The notes below the pieces were generated by a model. It did not search any database and was not told the origin of the DNA. It worked only from the letters and a program-made list of their open reading frames with translations. The position numbers were made by a program, and so were the translations under genes. 64,000 nt of DNA from Nocardia yamanashiensis NBRC 100130 (lineage in GTDB: Bacteria > Actinomycetota > Actinomycetes > Mycobacteriales > Mycobacteriaceae). Of this stretch, positions 39,501 to 51,500 are shown one piece after another. The stretch spans positions 62,001 to 126,000 of the forward strand of contig NZ_BDCD01000013.1 in assembly GCF_001613325.1 (NCBI RefSeq). Direction: 5' to 3'. The first letter of the stretch is position 1, and every line of letters starts with the position of its first letter.

Positions 39501-42500
39501 AGTTCGGCGGCGTAGTCGGCTTCGGTCTTGAAGCCGCCGAGCCGCATGGATTCCTCGACCTCGGCGCGCAGGAACGGATCGGCTTCGGTGTACCAGGGCT
39601 GGTATTCGCCGCCGTCGCGGGTGCGCATGGGCAGCACGTCGGGCGAGATATCGGCGATGCGGCCGGTCATCCAGCGCAGCACCGGCATTCGTTCGCGGAC
39701 CTGGAGGATGCCTGCGACTTCCTTGAGGATGCGGACCGGGTTGAAATCGTCGCCGATATTCGCGAGCAGGTCGATATGGGAGACATCGCCGAACAGGCGG
39801 GTGAGTTCGACCTGGCCTTCACGGTCCTTACCCGAACCCGAGGGGTACTTGGGGGTGAACGGGTGGAAGCCGGGCACCGCGTTCAGCATTCGGTTCAGGG
39901 CGCGTTTCAGCAGGCCGGGGCGGTTGGTGGAGTCGGGAACCGCGGGCACGGGCAGATCCGGGCGGGTCGCCACCTGCGCGCGCGGGCGGCCGTCGGCGTC
40001 GGTGGAGACGAGGACGTGCACGCGGCGGCCGTCGCCTTCCAGCACCACGCGGTGCCCCTTGTCCGCGGCCGGATCGTGGAAAGTGGCGGCGACCAGATCC
40101 GCGATATCCGATGCACGGCGGACCGTTTCGGCACGCAGCTCGCGCAACAGCGATTCGTGATCGGCGCCGGGCCGCACCAGGTCCGGGTCGATGCCGAGGA
40201 GGCGTGCCCAATCGTCGCGATCGCGGGCCGCGCGCTGCTGAGCTTCGGGATCGCGGGCCAGGCGGGCGGGATCACCGGCCTGCTCGTGCCGGGCAAGAGC
40301 ATCAGCGAGCGCTTCGATCGCACCGGCGCGCAACGTATTCCGATACTGCAGGTCACCCGCGATCTCCGGCAGCCGGTCCCGGGTGAGCTCCTCAGGACGC
40401 AAGCCGAGCCGATCGGCGATCTCCTGCCGCAGCTCATCCAAGCCGAGCACGCGCCGCTCCTGCCGCGCCGCCCGCGGATCCGGATCCGACCAAGGTTCCA
40501 TGCCGCGCCGAGGCTCGGATGCTTCGGGCTCGTGCCGAGTTTCAGAGCCCTCCAGTTCGCGCTGGGGTTCAGAACCGTCCAGCTCCCGGGTGGTTTCCTC
40601 GCTCCGTGCGCGCTGTTCCTCCAGCTCCGCCCGCGCCAGCCGCTCGTCGAGACCGGCAGCGCGATGCTCGGCGTCGATCGCGCGCAACTGTTCCGGACCA
40701 ACCTCTGTCCGCCAGAACTCCTCGTTGCCGTAGCGCTCCTCCGCGGTCAGCGGGCGCATCTCGTCCGCACTCATGGCGCGCGGCGCACGGTTCTGCTCCG
40801 GGTCTCCGAAAGCGCCCCGCGCACGCGCGATCTCGGCGACCTCACGCAGCGCGACGAGGGGGTCCTGCTTGCGGCCCAGCACCGGATCGAGTCCGAGCGC
40901 GTCCGTCAGCGCACGCGCATGAGCGCGCAATTCGGGAGTCAGCGGAGCCGCACCCGAGAACTCGTGCACCCGAAGGAAATTGGCGACCGCGAACAGCGCA
41001 TCCGACGCCAGCGCGGGCTGCGCCGGACCGGGCTCGGGCGTATCCGCCCCCTCCGCGGGCACCGGCAGCGCATCCCCGTCCCCCTGCACCGGCAGCGGCA
41101 ACGTGTCCCCGTCCGACTGCACCGGCAACGGCTGGGTATCCGCGTTCGGATCATGCACCGTCCCAGCGCCACCGGCGTTGGGGTCGACGTTCAGCGGGAC
41201 CGTCGTCGCGTTCGGATCGTGTACGGGACCGCTGCCGCCGGGTTGTGGGTCGCGGTTGACGGGGGCCGTGGTGGCGTTCGGGTCGTGGAGGGGTGTGGAT
41301 TCGTCGGGGCGGCCGCCGAGGCCTTCCCAGCGGAAGTCGGCGAGCATCCATTCCATGCGGGCGATGGATTCGGCGGTTTCGGCGTCGAGGTCGGCGAGGC
41401 GGCGTTCGAGGCTGCCTTCCGGAAGGCGTTCGGCTATCTCGCGGAGGAATTGGGCGTGCTCGTCTCGCATGCGGGCGTTCCAGTCGGCCTGGATGGCGCG
41501 CTGGCGGCGGTACCATTCGCTGCCGCCGTCGGCGGGTTCGGAGTTGCCGGGTGTGCGGGGCGGTTCATGCGGGGGTTGGCCGTCACCTCCGGGACCCGGG
41601 CGGGGGGTTCGGTCGCCGGGTTGCTGGTCGTGCTGCTGGGTTTGGGTTTCCGGGGGCAGTCTGGGGTCGCGGGGTTGAGGGGTGGGGTGGTCGGGGGTGG
41701 CCGGGGGTTCGGCGTTCGTGACCAGGCGCTCGTAGAGCAGTTTCGCGGGGGCGCTGGCATTGTCGCGATTGAGGATGACGTCGGTGAACGCTTCGGCGAG
41801 CGCCTCGGGTGGGACCAGGCGGCCGGTGTCCTGGTCGTAGCTGTAACCCGCCAGGTAGTCCATCCAGTCGATGAACTGGTTGACGTCGTGCGTGCCGGTG
41901 GTTTCGGCGAAGTGATCGGCGAGGGCGTCGAGTAGTCCCTCTCGGGCCTGCAACTGCCCGAAGTTGTCGAGCGCGTGGCCGAGTTCGTGGACGATGATCG
42001 AGTACACGGGGCGTTCGTCGGCGCGCGGCACATGGAAACCGCTGGACACGTCGCTGTACATGATCTCGCCGAGAGCCAGGTCATCGATCAGGTGCAGCGA
42101 ATTCAGCACGATCCGATCGGTTTTCCAGTCCTCGCCGACGTACCTCACGCCCTGGGTCCTGCCCATGGCGGACGCCGGATCGATGATCGGCGCGATCGCC
42201 ACCGTGTCGATGCTCGCGGCAAGGTGCGGGAAACGGGCGAAGACGTCCTGCAAGGCCCGGGCGTATTCGCGCATCACATCCGGATGCACGAGGTTGTCGA
42301 AGCCCTCGACCTTGATTCCCCAACGCTCCGTGATGGTTTCGGCGATCTGCCGGGCGCCCATCGTCGACCACTCGTCCACCGGCAGGTTGTCACCGTACGG
42401 CGACGGCGGCGGCTCGTAGGGTTCGACCGGGTCGGGCGGGCTCAACTGCATCGCGCGCTCGTCGGACTGCGCTACGGGACGCTCACGCGGCATCGAGTAG

Positions 42501-45500
42501 TGCTCGTTCTCGTCCGCGATCGGGCGGCGACCGGGTTCCTCCGCGGGCGGCGGCAGTGCGCCGGTGTCCGTCTCGCGGCCGCCGAAACGATCGAGCAGCC
42601 GCCGGAATCGGCCGCGCTGCTCCGGCTCCACGGCGATCGGCCGGGTCGGATCGGACAGGTTCTCCGCGATGCGGTGCAGCAGGCGCTGCGGGTCGGTGTC
42701 GGTGAAACCCCGGTAGCGCGCGGCGATCACATCAGATGGACCGCCCGCACCGTTCGGCGGCGGTATCCGCCAGCCGCCCTGACCGTCGCGCTCCAGCCAG
42801 ACGTTCATCCGCATCGGGCCCGCTTCGAGGAGGTGGCGGGCGTAGCGGTCGGGGTTGTCGACGCGGTGGGCGTCCGGGTGCTCGCCCTCCCAGGTCGGCA
42901 TGGGAATGCGGCGATGCACCAGGTCGTGGGCGACCGCGGCCGGATGCGGAATCGTGTAATCGCCGCGGACCGCCAGGCGATTGCCGGCCTCCATGAATCG
43001 GTTGGCCAGCTGGACCGGGACCTGTTCGTGCATGCCGTCCCGGCGCAAGGACAAGCGCGGGCGGGTGGCGTTGTTGAACGCGTCGGGGCCGAGCTGGCCC
43101 ATCCAGTCCGCGAAACCGGTGGTGACCCAGCCGTTTTCGCGGAAGCGGAGGTAGTGGTCGAGCATTTCGCCCAGACCCTCCGCGAAGGACGGGCGGCGCA
43201 TGCTGCCCTCGGCCTCGTGTGCGTGCAGCGGTGTGACCCGCAGGTCGTCCCCGTCCGGCATGACCGTGCGGTACTGCAGCCGGCTCGGGCCCTCCCAGAG
43301 AGAAGCGGCCATGCGGGGATGCTCGTTGATCAATTCCTGCAGGGCCGCTGTGTGCTGTCCCTCGGCGGCGAACACCAGCAGATGCGAACTGACGCTGGAA
43401 GAATGCGGCACCCGGATCACGTGATCGGTGAGGCGGGTCGCGACGCCCTCGCGGTAGCGGCGCAGCTCCGTCTCGGAGGCCCGCCGTGCCAGCTCGCGAT
43501 TCTCGGCTTCCGAAATACGCGGCGGGGCAGGCGGTTCGGCGACGGTGGACGAGTGATCACCGCTGGTGAGTTCCGGCGACGGCTGACCCAGGCGGGCATG
43601 GTCGGCGTCGCCGAAGCTGCGCACCACATCGAAGGCGATCTCGGCGTCGCGCAGGCCGGTCCGCTTCAGGTAGCGCTCGAGACGTTCGAGACCAGCCCGG
43701 TGCGCGGCTGTTTCCGGATCACCGTAGCGGTCGGGACGGCGGGTGGCCTTCTCGTGGGCCTCGTTGTACGCCTCGGTGTAGGCACGTTCGGCCGGACCAA
43801 CCGGGAACGGGTTGCCGACCTCGCGCAAGGTGCGCAGCTGGGCGATCTCCTCCGCGTAGGCGCGGGCCCGGCTCGTCCGGGCCTGATCGGTATCCCGGGG
43901 CGGCTGGACGCGTTCGGGGGCGCCGGGCTTACCGCGTCTCGGCTGGGAGTGATCGGCATCGCCGGGGCGAGCGCGGTCCGCGGATTCGGGACGCGCCGAG
44001 GCATCGCTGCCGATCGGCCGGATGCCGTGCGCGCGATCCCAATCCGCGCCGTGCGACCGCGCTAGGTCCGTACCGCCCACCAGCGGGCCATTGGTGGCGA
44101 GATGTGCGGCGACGTCACGCACCGCCTCCCGGTAGGCAGCGGCCTCCAGCATGCGACGGCTTACGGACCCGTCGCCCTTGTACGCGCGCTCGGCGGTGTT
44201 CAGCGCCCGCTCGTGCGCATCGCGATATACGCGCTCCAGCGGATCGGTGAGGGCGCGGGTTTCCACCTCGCCCATGCGGCGGCTCTCGAATCCGATTGCG
44301 AGGCTTTGCGCGTCGCGGTCGGTCATGGCGCTCACGTACTCGTCGCGGGTCATCGCGAAGCGCTGCAGCGGGCCGTCCGGGAGGGCGCGGGCGGCATCGA
44401 TCATGGATGCGGCGCGGATCAATTCGGGTGTGTGGTCGGTGTTGCCGCTCGAACTCCACGGCAGGGTCAGCGAATTCGTGGCCGGGTCGTAGCCGAGGGC
44501 GGGGCCACGGACCACGCGGCCATCCGGGGCCTGGGTGAGCTCGGCGGCCGGATCGGCGGTGAAGCGGATGTCCACGCCGTGGCGGTCGAGGGTGTTGACG
44601 GCCCACTCGCTGATGCTGGTGCGCGTCGGCCATTGCAGGGCGTGGTAGCGGACGAGGTCGCGAGCCCGGTCCTGGTCGTAACGTACGGGGCCGGGGTCGT
44701 CGAAGTCGCCGATGCGCTGCGGGGCGGATGATTCCGTGTCCTCTGCGACCGGGAGCGCGTCGAGTTCTTCCCGCAAGGGCGAGTCGTACAGCGGATCAAC
44801 CGCTTCCTCGGGTGCTTCGGGCCGGGACAGCTCGGCACGCCGCTCCGCCAGTGGGTTCGGGCGATTGTCCTCAGCGTCTCCCCCGGCGAACCGCGGGTCG
44901 GCGAGCAGGGCCTCGAGACCGGCCTGGTGCGCGAGCGCGCGCAAATCAGATTCGGACAGTTCGGGCGTGCGCGTGCGCGCTTCGTCGCGAGCCGCTTCAG
45001 CAGCGCGCAGATACGTCTCGCGAACCGAATCCTCGAACCTGGATTCCACCGGGTCACGCAGCGCACTACGGGTGTCGTCATACCCAGCGTCACGCAGCTC
45101 GCGCGTGAATTCCGCTTCGCGGCCGAAGGATTCGGCCGCACGGCGCAGATGGTCGGCCGACTCGGCCGGTTCGCGTTCCGAACGCGCACCCGATTCTTCG
45201 TGCGGACGTGGCAGCAATTCGTCCTGCGGACGCGCCCCCTCCTCCAGCGGACCTGGCGGCAGTTCGTCCTGCGGGCGTGAGGCCGATTCCGATTCCGTTC
45301 GCTGCGTCGGGTTTTCGCCAGCGTTCTGTGTTGGTGCGAATTCCGGCGGGACGTCGATATGTGGGGTTGCGGCGACGATCGCGGCGGCTTGCTCGAGCTG
45401 GCCGCGGTTGTGCATGTCGATGACCAGCTCACGGGTGGCCGGGTCGTAGGAATCGCGGATGGGGGTATCGCCGCCGGAATCGACCAGGCGCAGGGTGATC

Positions 45501-48500
45501 CCCGCGTCACGCAGGGAAGTGAGAACATTGCGTCCGGATTCAGTCTGCGACAGCACTTCCAGCACGCGCACGGTGTCGGGATCAGGGACACGCGGCACCC
45601 AGCCGTCTGCGGTTTCGGTCGGGCCGTATACGTGTTCGCGAACCGGCCGTTGTTCCGGCGTCAGGCGTTCGTCCGGCGACGACCACGGCCGCTGGTTCGG
45701 GTCGTGGTCGGAAGGGCCGTCCGGGACCGACGGCGGGACCATCGGCATCGACGGCGATGGGCGGAGTTCCGCATCGGGGTCGTGCGGTTGCGGGGCCGGA
45801 TCTTCCTTGGGCGCAGCCGGATCGGCCGGATCTTCCGCGCCGAGTTCAGATTCCTTCTTGGAAGCGGTGGAGTCAGCCGGATCGTGCGGGGCGACCGGTT
45901 CCGCGTCGGCGGTGCGGGCGGCTTGTGCGCGTTCGGTCATCAGGTCGTAGAGGACGCGGGACGGTTCGCTGGCATTGTCGCGGTTCAGCAGGACGTCGGT
46001 GAAAGCCTCGGCCAGGGCTTCGATTCTGTTGATGCTGCCGTCGCTGCGGAAGCTGTAGTTCGACATGCCGTCCGACACCCACATGAGGTAGTCGAGCAGG
46101 GTCGTGTTCTCGTCCTGGTGCGTCTTCGCGAAGTACTTGCTGAGCGCGGACTCGATATCGCCGTGGGCGTGCAGCTGACCGGCGAAATCCACCGCGTGGC
46201 CGAGTTCGTGCACCATGGTCGCGTAGATCGGACGCAGGCTCGAGTTCGGGACGTGGAAGTGCGCGTGCTGGTCGTGCTGGGTGCTGGCGTGGAAGCCTTC
46301 CGGATTCGCGGCCCAGCTCGCGCTCAGGACGATCCGGTGCGCGGTCAGGTTGCCGTTCTCGTCCCGCGCCGGCACGGCCTCGGCATACGCGCCGGGGTTG
46401 ACGGTCTCGCCGATCTCGAGAATTCCGCGATCGATATGACCGCCGTGCTCGGCGAGCACATCCTCCACCGCGCGGGCGAATTCGCGCATGACCTCGGGGT
46501 CGATGCGGGCGGGATCGAAACCGATCACGTCCTGGAAACCGAACTCGGTCCTCAGCCGGTCGACGATGCCGTCCGCGTCCAGCCGCGACCAGGAATCGTC
46601 GGGGCGCGGCGACCAATCCGGTTGCGCGGGCGGAGTTTCCGGCGTCTCGGAATGCCAGTCGTCGCCGTCGAAGAACTCGGGGCCGTCGCCGGGCTCGGTC
46701 TTCCAGTCGCTGCCGTCGAAGAACTCCGGGCCTTCATCGGTCTCGCCCTCGGGCCGCCTGCCCTCACCATCGGAAAGCTCCGGCGCCTCACCTGGTTCCG
46801 GACGGATGGCATCGTCGGGCCGCCGGTCCTGACCGTCGAGGGGCTCTGGGACTTCCGTTTCCGGCTCGGTGGGATCGCGGCGCGCGTGCGGGTCCGGTTC
46901 CTGGGCTGTGTGTTCCGGGTGCGGAGCCGGGCCCGACGGCGACGGGGGTGGAATCTCGCGGGCGCGCTGTTGCGGTTTGCGGCGGGGGCGCTGCTCTTCC
47001 TGCTGGTTCTGTTCGGTGCGGGTCTCGTCGGCGCGGGTGCGCTCCTGCACGGGGATGTCCCGGCGGGTTTCGGCGGCCGGCGGGGTGGCCTCGGCGGCGG
47101 CTTCGTCACCACGCGGCTGATCGGGGCGCGGCAGGTCCACGCGGGTGGCGTTCGGGTCGGCGGTGTCGGGCAGCCGGAGGTCGGGGCGGGTGTCCGCCAG
47201 CGGTCTGCGGGCCTCGGCGCCCGATCGGTCGGGTGCGTCGGGATCGGGGCGGGTGGGCAGCGGGTCGGCACGGGTGGCGTTCGGATCCGATTCGTTCGGC
47301 AGCGACTGCTCCCGGCGATCGCGCGGGACCTCGGCCTCGGCTCCGCGCTCGGGTGCACCGGAGGGGTCGGCGTGCGCGGCGGCATCGCGGGCACGCTGGT
47401 CGGCGGCGAGCAGGTTGTGCTGGTGCGCCTGCTCGGAGAAGGCATCGGCCAGTAGCTGCTGCCGGGCGGCGTCCATGGCCAGGCGACGCAGGGTTTCCGG
47501 TAGTCGCTCGGGGTCCAGATCCGCGAGCCGGACACCGAGTTCGTCGGCGAGTTCCACTCGCTCGGTGCGGAGTTCGCGCCGACGTTCACCCTGCTCGTGC
47601 AGTTCCCGCGGCAGCGGTTCGGCGGGCAGCTCCGCGCCGTTGTTCACCGCCGGGAAATTGTGCAGCGGCAGTTCGCCGGCGCCGAAGATATCGGTCAGGA
47701 ATTCGTGACCGGGGTCCTCGGCCAGCTCACCCTTCAAGTTGAGCGGCAGCTCGTCACGGAACGGGACTCGTTGGTGCTCTTCGTTGTACGCCTCGGCCAC
47801 CGCCGCGAGCCGTTCGACCGCCGCCAGACGTTCCCGGGCACGCTCGTGCAGCTCGACTTCGGCGAGGCGCAGGGAGAGCGGGCTGTGATCCGGCAGTGCG
47901 ACATCGGCATTGCCGGCCAGGCGCGAGAGTTCGGCAGCGGACGCGGCGCGATCCGCGGTGGTATCGGCCGGGGGCAGGGCGATATCGGGGCGGGTGTCGG
48001 TGTTCGCGGCGCGGGCGGCCGGATCCGGGGCGGGGAGTTGCGTATCCAGGTGGGCGGCGTGCTCGCGCAATCGCTCCGGGACGTCGACCTGGGCGAGCAG
48101 ATCCGGATCGGCTTCGGTTTCCCAGTACCGGTTCTCGGAGCCGTCGGCATTGCGGTCGATGACGAAATCGTCGGCACGGTCGGCGCGAATACCGAGGAAG
48201 AACTCCTTGATCCGCCCGCGCTTGCGATAGAGCTCGACGATCTCCTTGATCAGCCGGACCGCGTTGGGGGACTTGTCGTGTGGGGCATGACCGGTCGCCA
48301 CTTCGATGGCGGCATCGACGGCCACCGACTGCCCGTGCCCGTCCAGTCCCGAACCCGACGGATGCTTCGGAATCGCGTCGTGGCTGCCGAACAGGTCACG
48401 AATCTCGCTGCCCAGCTGGCGCAATCGCTCCAGCATGCGTTGCGCCGGGGTCTCCCTGCGGACCGGGATGTCGGGACGGGTCGCCTCGGATTCCGAACCC

Positions 48501-51500
48501 CGATGCTGTTGCGCACCAGCGAGATCCGTGCGGGTGGTGTCTGCCCGGGTCTGCTCGGCGGCGGCCGCCTCAGAAACCGGGATGTCCGTGCGGGTGTCGT
48601 CGGTGCGAGTGCGCTCCGACGCGGGCAAATCCGTGCGGGTGTCGTCGGTACGGGTCCGCTCCGACGTCGGCAAATCCGAACGCGTGTCGTCAGTGCGAGT
48701 CCGCCCCGACACCGGCAAATCCGAACGCGTGTCATCGGTGCGAGTGCGCTCAGACACCGGGATATCCGTGCGCGTGTCATCCGTGCGGGTCCGCTCGGCC
48801 ACCGGGATGTCGGTACGCGGGTCATCGGTACGGGTGTGTTCGGCGGCGGGCAGGTCGGGGCGGGTGTCGTCGTCGGCGCGAGTTCGGCTGGGGTCCAAGG
48901 CATCCGCGTCGATGCCATCGGGACGGGTTTCCGCGGTCAGGCGTTCCCGGTCGTGGTCGGCGGGGCCGTCGGGTTCGTGCGGAGTACGGGAATCGTCCGG
49001 GTGCGTACCCGGCTCGATCGGGCGCTCCAGGCCGTCGCGGACGAGACGGTCGATATCGTCCAGGCTTGCGGCGATGCGGCGGTCCATCTCGCGCAGCCGG
49101 GCCTGGGACTCGTCGATCACGTCGTTGGCGCGGGCGATCGCTTCGGGGACCGTGGGTTCGGTGCGGTCGGCCGCGCCGTCCAGGCCCTGTTCGACCATGC
49201 GGTCGAGGGCTTCGAAACCGGCGTCGATGCGGCGCTGCATCTCGTCCAAGCGAGCGTTGGATTCGCGCAGCAGATCGTCTGCGCGGGCAAGCATTTCGGT
49301 CAGCGAGCGCGGCGACTCGTCGCCGGTTGCGGGCAGGTGGTCATCGATGGTGGGCGCCGGGCGCTCGGTGCCAGGTTCGGACGGCATTGATCCGTGCGGG
49401 TGCGCGCCATTCGAATCTTGCTGCGCCCCTGCGCTGTTCGGCTGCGCATGCGGGTCCGGTGGGGAATGGTCCGGCGTCGCGCCGAGGCCTTGCTCTTCCC
49501 GTGCCCGCCCCGTCAGCAGGTCGTACAGCGCACGAGCCGGCTCGGTCGCGTTCTCCCCGTTGAGGATCACATCGGCGAACGCCTCGGCCAGTGCCTCCGG
49601 GGCGTCGACCCACGGGGTGCCTTCTTCGAAGCTGTAGTCCGACATCCGCTGGATCCATGCGTCGTACTCCGACAGCACCGGATTCTCGCCGTACAGCTCC
49701 TTGTAGCGTGCCAGCAGCGCGTCGTCGAGATCGTCCCGCCCGCGCAGCTGACCCTGGAAGTCCACCGCGTGCCCGAACTCGTGCACGATCGTCGAATAAA
49801 TCGGTCGCGCACCGGAATTCGGGACATGGAAGCCCTCGTCCTGGTCCCGCAGCGTGGACAGGCGGAAGGTTTCGGGATCATTGGCCCACGCCTCGCTGAG
49901 CACGATCTTCTCGGTGAAGTGCCGTCCGTTCGCATCGGTCCCCGGGACCGCCTCGGCATAAGCGTTGAGATGCTGGGTCGGACCGACCTCCAGCCGCCGC
50001 ACATCGACGAGATCGCCGTGCCTGGTCATCATGTCGTCGATGGCACGCGCGAACTCGCGCAACACCTCTACATCGGCGACCCGGTCGAAACCGATGATCT
50101 CCTCGAAGTTCCAGTGCGCCCACAACCGTTCCTCGATGCCCTCGCGGTCCAGCTGCGACCATTCGTCGTCCGGGCGGGGTGAGAAGTCGGTGGAGTCGGG
50201 CACGTCGTGCGAGGCGGCGTCGTCCGGAGCGTCGGCGGCGTCCTTCGGCTGTGGGGCATCGTCACCGGCGGGCTCGGCCGGACGGGGGACGGCACGTGAC
50301 GCGGGTTCCGAAGCGGCAGGCTGGAGTTCGCCTTCCTGCCGCTGTTCCGGCCTGGTCCGGCGGAAGTCGTCGTCATCGCGCGGTGCGGGCGTGCGCGTCT
50401 CGTCGTCCGGGCGAACCGGGGTATCGGGATCGTCCTCGCCGACAGGCTTGCGCGCCTCCCGCTCGTCTTCGTCAGCCGGTCTGCGTGCCTCCTCCTCGTC
50501 CGTGTCGGCCGGTCTGCGTGCCTCGCCCTCGTCCGTGTCGGCCGGTCTGCGTGCCTCGCCCTCGTCCGTATCGGCCGGCTTGCGCGCCTCTTCCTCGTCC
50601 GTGTCCGCGGGTCGACGGGCCGACTCGTCGGAGTCGGGAGTGCGATCGCCCGAGTCGTCGTCGGAATCTGGTCGGCGACTGCCTGATTCGTCGTCGGGAC
50701 CAGAGCTACGGGTATCCGGCTCATCATCCGAGCCAGGAGTACGAGTGCCCGACTCATCGTCGGAGTCGGGGGTGCGAGCGCCCGGCTCATCGTCGGAATC
50801 CGGTTGGCGGGTGGCTGATTCGTCGTCGGAGTCCGGGGTGAGGTCGTCGGGGTCCGGGATGGGCTCGTCGTCGTCTTCGTTGTCGGTCTGGTTCGGGGTG
50901 CGGTCGCGGGCGTCCTCGACGCCGGCCATGCGGAGGAGGGTGTGGCGGGTCTCGGCGTTCAGGGGGGTGAGAGGCTGGCCGTCCGGTTTGAAGAGGATGG
51001 CGCGGGTGCCCCGGGTTTCGCGGGGGACGACCGGCGGGTAGCCGTGGTCGGGGCCTGCCGCGAGGTCCTTGACGACGATGGAGCCGCCCTCGTTGACCAT
51101 GAGGTAGGCGTGCGCGCCGACACCATGCTCGTCGACGGCTCCCGCGTAGCGATCCACCACCAGCGCCGCCGAGCCCGGGCCCAGCCGCTCGAGTCGGCGC
51201 GCGATGGCGTCATGGTCGGCGAACCGGCTCAACCGGCCGCCGGCACTGCCCACCAGTTCCTCGGCCGACATGCCTTCGGGCCCGACCGGACCTTCGGGGA
51301 TACGAATCGATTCATTGCCGGTGATGGCGCGCAGCAACCGCAGGGACAGTTCGCCGCAGCGGCCGCGCAGCGGGTCGCCGCCCGAATCCTGTCGGCGTGG
51401 AGCAGATCCCGGCTCGTCCAGACTGCCCGGGTGGGGCGTCGCGCCATCACCGGTGTCGGCGAGATCGGGTCGCCGAGGGGTGTTCGTGTCAGGAGGCGTG

